Source of the DNA: Streptomyces sp. DI166
Lineage (GTDB): Bacteria > Actinomycetota > Actinomycetes > Streptomycetales > Streptomycetaceae
DNA: 44,303 nucleotides
Assembly (NCBI RefSeq): GCF_900091315.1
Contig: NZ_FLSP01000074.1
Span: forward strand, 1 to 44,303
Direction: 5' to 3'
The position numbers and the translations under genes are program-made. Position 1 is the stretch's first letter, and every line of letters begins with the position of its first letter. The notes under the pieces are model-generated. The model saw nothing but the letters and a program-made list of their open reading frames with translations, did no database searches and was not told the DNA's origin. Of this stretch, positions 41,027-44,303 are shown in pieces.

Positions 41027-41168
41027 TAGCCACCCGCATCGGATGCAGGAGCTGTGAGCGTCACCGGCACCGGCCGTGGGTGATGCTGAACACATCACCG
41101 CTGCTCACGCACGCCTCCAGCGGTCCCACCTTCATCAGCACACCCCCGCGTACAGGAGAATTCAGGCC
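41027..41168 (+). other. structured spacer between gcvT and gcvH
   Basis: This 142-bp spacer contains GTGAGC (41055-41060) facing GCTCAC (41103-41108) and a nested perfect hairpin, GGTGATG and CATCACC, at 41079-41099. The potential fold could act on mRNA stability. The gcvH AGGAGA site is at its end. Confidence 0.35.
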
Positions 41169-41546
41169 ATGAGCAACCCCCAGCAGCTGCGTTACAGCAA
41201 GGAGCACGAGTGGCTGTCGGCCGCCGAGGACGGCGTCGCGACGGTCGGCATCACGGAGTTCGCGGCCAACGCGCTCGGTGACGTCGTCTACGCCCAGCTC
41301 CCCGAGGTCGGCTCCACGGTGACCGCGGGCGAGTCCTGCGGTGAGCTGGAGTCCACCAAGTCGGTCTCCGACCTGTACTCCCCGGTCAACGGTGAGGTCA
41401 CGGAGATCAACGAGGACGTCGTCAACGACCCGTCGCTGGTGAACTCCGCCCCCTTCGAGGGCGGCTGGCTGTTCAAGGTACGCGTCACGGAGGAGCCGTC
41501 CGACCTGCTCTCCGCCGACGAGTACACCGCCTTTTCCGCCGGCTGA
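41169..41546 (+). CDS. gcvH: glycine cleavage H-protein
   Basis: GcvH, 125 residues, the lipoylated carrier of the glycine cleavage system. The lipoyl lysine is Lys64 in CGELESTKSVSDLYSPVNGEV. The opening RYSKEHEWLS and GITEFAANALGDVVYAQLPEVGS are family hallmarks, and the C-terminal GWLFKVRV closes the fold. AGGAGA precedes the ATG. It shuttles the aminomethyl arm from GcvP (not in this window) to GcvT and dihydrolipoamide dehydrogenase. glyA follows after 14 bases. Confidence 0.98.
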   Translation: MSNPQQLRYSKEHEWLSAAEDGVATVGITEFAANALGDVVYAQLPEVGSTVTAGESCGELESTKSVSDLYSPVNGEVTEINEDVVNDPSLVNSAPFEGGWLFKVRVTEEPSDLLSADEYTAFSAG

Positions 41547-41560
41547 GGAGTCGTAGACGC

Positions 41561-42826
<1,266 letters not shown>

Positions 42827-42835
42827 TAGTTCCCT

Positions 42836-42867
42836 GGTGGGGGCACCCGACGAAGTGTGCCCCCACC
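42836..42867 (+). terminator. hairpin between glyA and sdaA
   Basis: GGTGGGGGCAC pairs perfectly with GTGCCCCCACC over 11 bp, loop of ten bases, followed by CTTATT. It sits ten bases past the glyA stop and just ahead of the sdaA ribosome binding site, so it may attenuate or separate sdaA from the upstream genes. Confidence 0.75.
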
Positions 42868-42885
42868 CTTATTCCAGGAGTTCCC

Positions 42886-44253
<1,368 letters not shown>

Positions 44254-44303
44254 GCGTTCCGGTCGGGTACAGAGTGGGCATCCGAACAACTCCCTTCCCC
44301 CAC

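Overview
The window is a high-GC actinobacterial chromosome segment, almost certainly Streptomyces. Evidence: strong G/C bias at third codon positions, many GTG starts, repeated 4-bp GTGA gene overlaps, an oversized LuxR regulator with an ATPase domain, a GGDEF-EAL protein matching RmdB, and the conserved order gcvT-gcvH-glyA-sdaA / oligopeptide transporter / mnmA / ligA / rmdB / gatCAB. From memory, the core follows the S. coelicolor region around SCO5469-SCO5501 in inverted orientation. I saw no phage, transposase, CRISPR array, tRNA or rRNA. Most of the window is core chromosome.

Layout. 0-9 kb: a PQQ-type sugar dehydrogenase lipoprotein converges on a LuxR-family ATPase regulator coupled to a 61-residue charged protein. 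Then come a membrane protein, an MMPL exporter coupled to a GNAT acetyltransferase, and an acidic-repeat membrane protein. 8.9-11.7 kb: a methyltransferase, then a divergent TetR regulator and flavin monooxygenase pair. 11.8-15.4 kb: the gatC-gatA-small membrane protein-gatB operon for transamidation of misacylated tRNA. 15.7-22.1 kb: rmdB (c-di-GMP), ligA, a MetE-C-like methyltransferase and a short-chain dehydrogenase. 22.1-27 kb: a LOG-like protein, a DUF427 protein, an alpha/beta hydrolase, mnmA, a peptidoglycan amidase and a cysteine desulfurase. The desulfurase and MnmA together suggest tRNA 2-thiouridine synthesis. 27-30.4 kb is the most accessory-looking part: two tiny membrane proteins divergent from a TetR regulator with paired operator-like sites, a thioesterase, the 3' remnant of an MFS transporter, and a TRIC/UPF0126 channel.

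30.4-36.7 kb: a five-gene peptide ABC transporter in the order permease C, binding protein, permease B, ATPase D, ATPase F, with two hairpins. 37-39.5 kb: two SseB-family paralogues and a P-loop kinase-like protein. 39.7-44.3 kb: a tandem glycine riboswitch controls gcvT, gcvH and glyA, followed after a hairpin by sdaA. This gives glycine cleavage, serine/glycine interconversion and serine deamination; gcvP is not in the window.

I found no convincing new defence or mobile system. The most interesting items are the SseB pair plus P-loop protein beside serine/glycine catabolism, the repeat-bearing tail of the peptide transporter ATPase, the 21-bp perfect hairpin that collides with the start of the TRIC gene, the two-site operator at 27.6 kb, and a perfect 28-bp tandem repeat between divergent genes at 22.7 kb.
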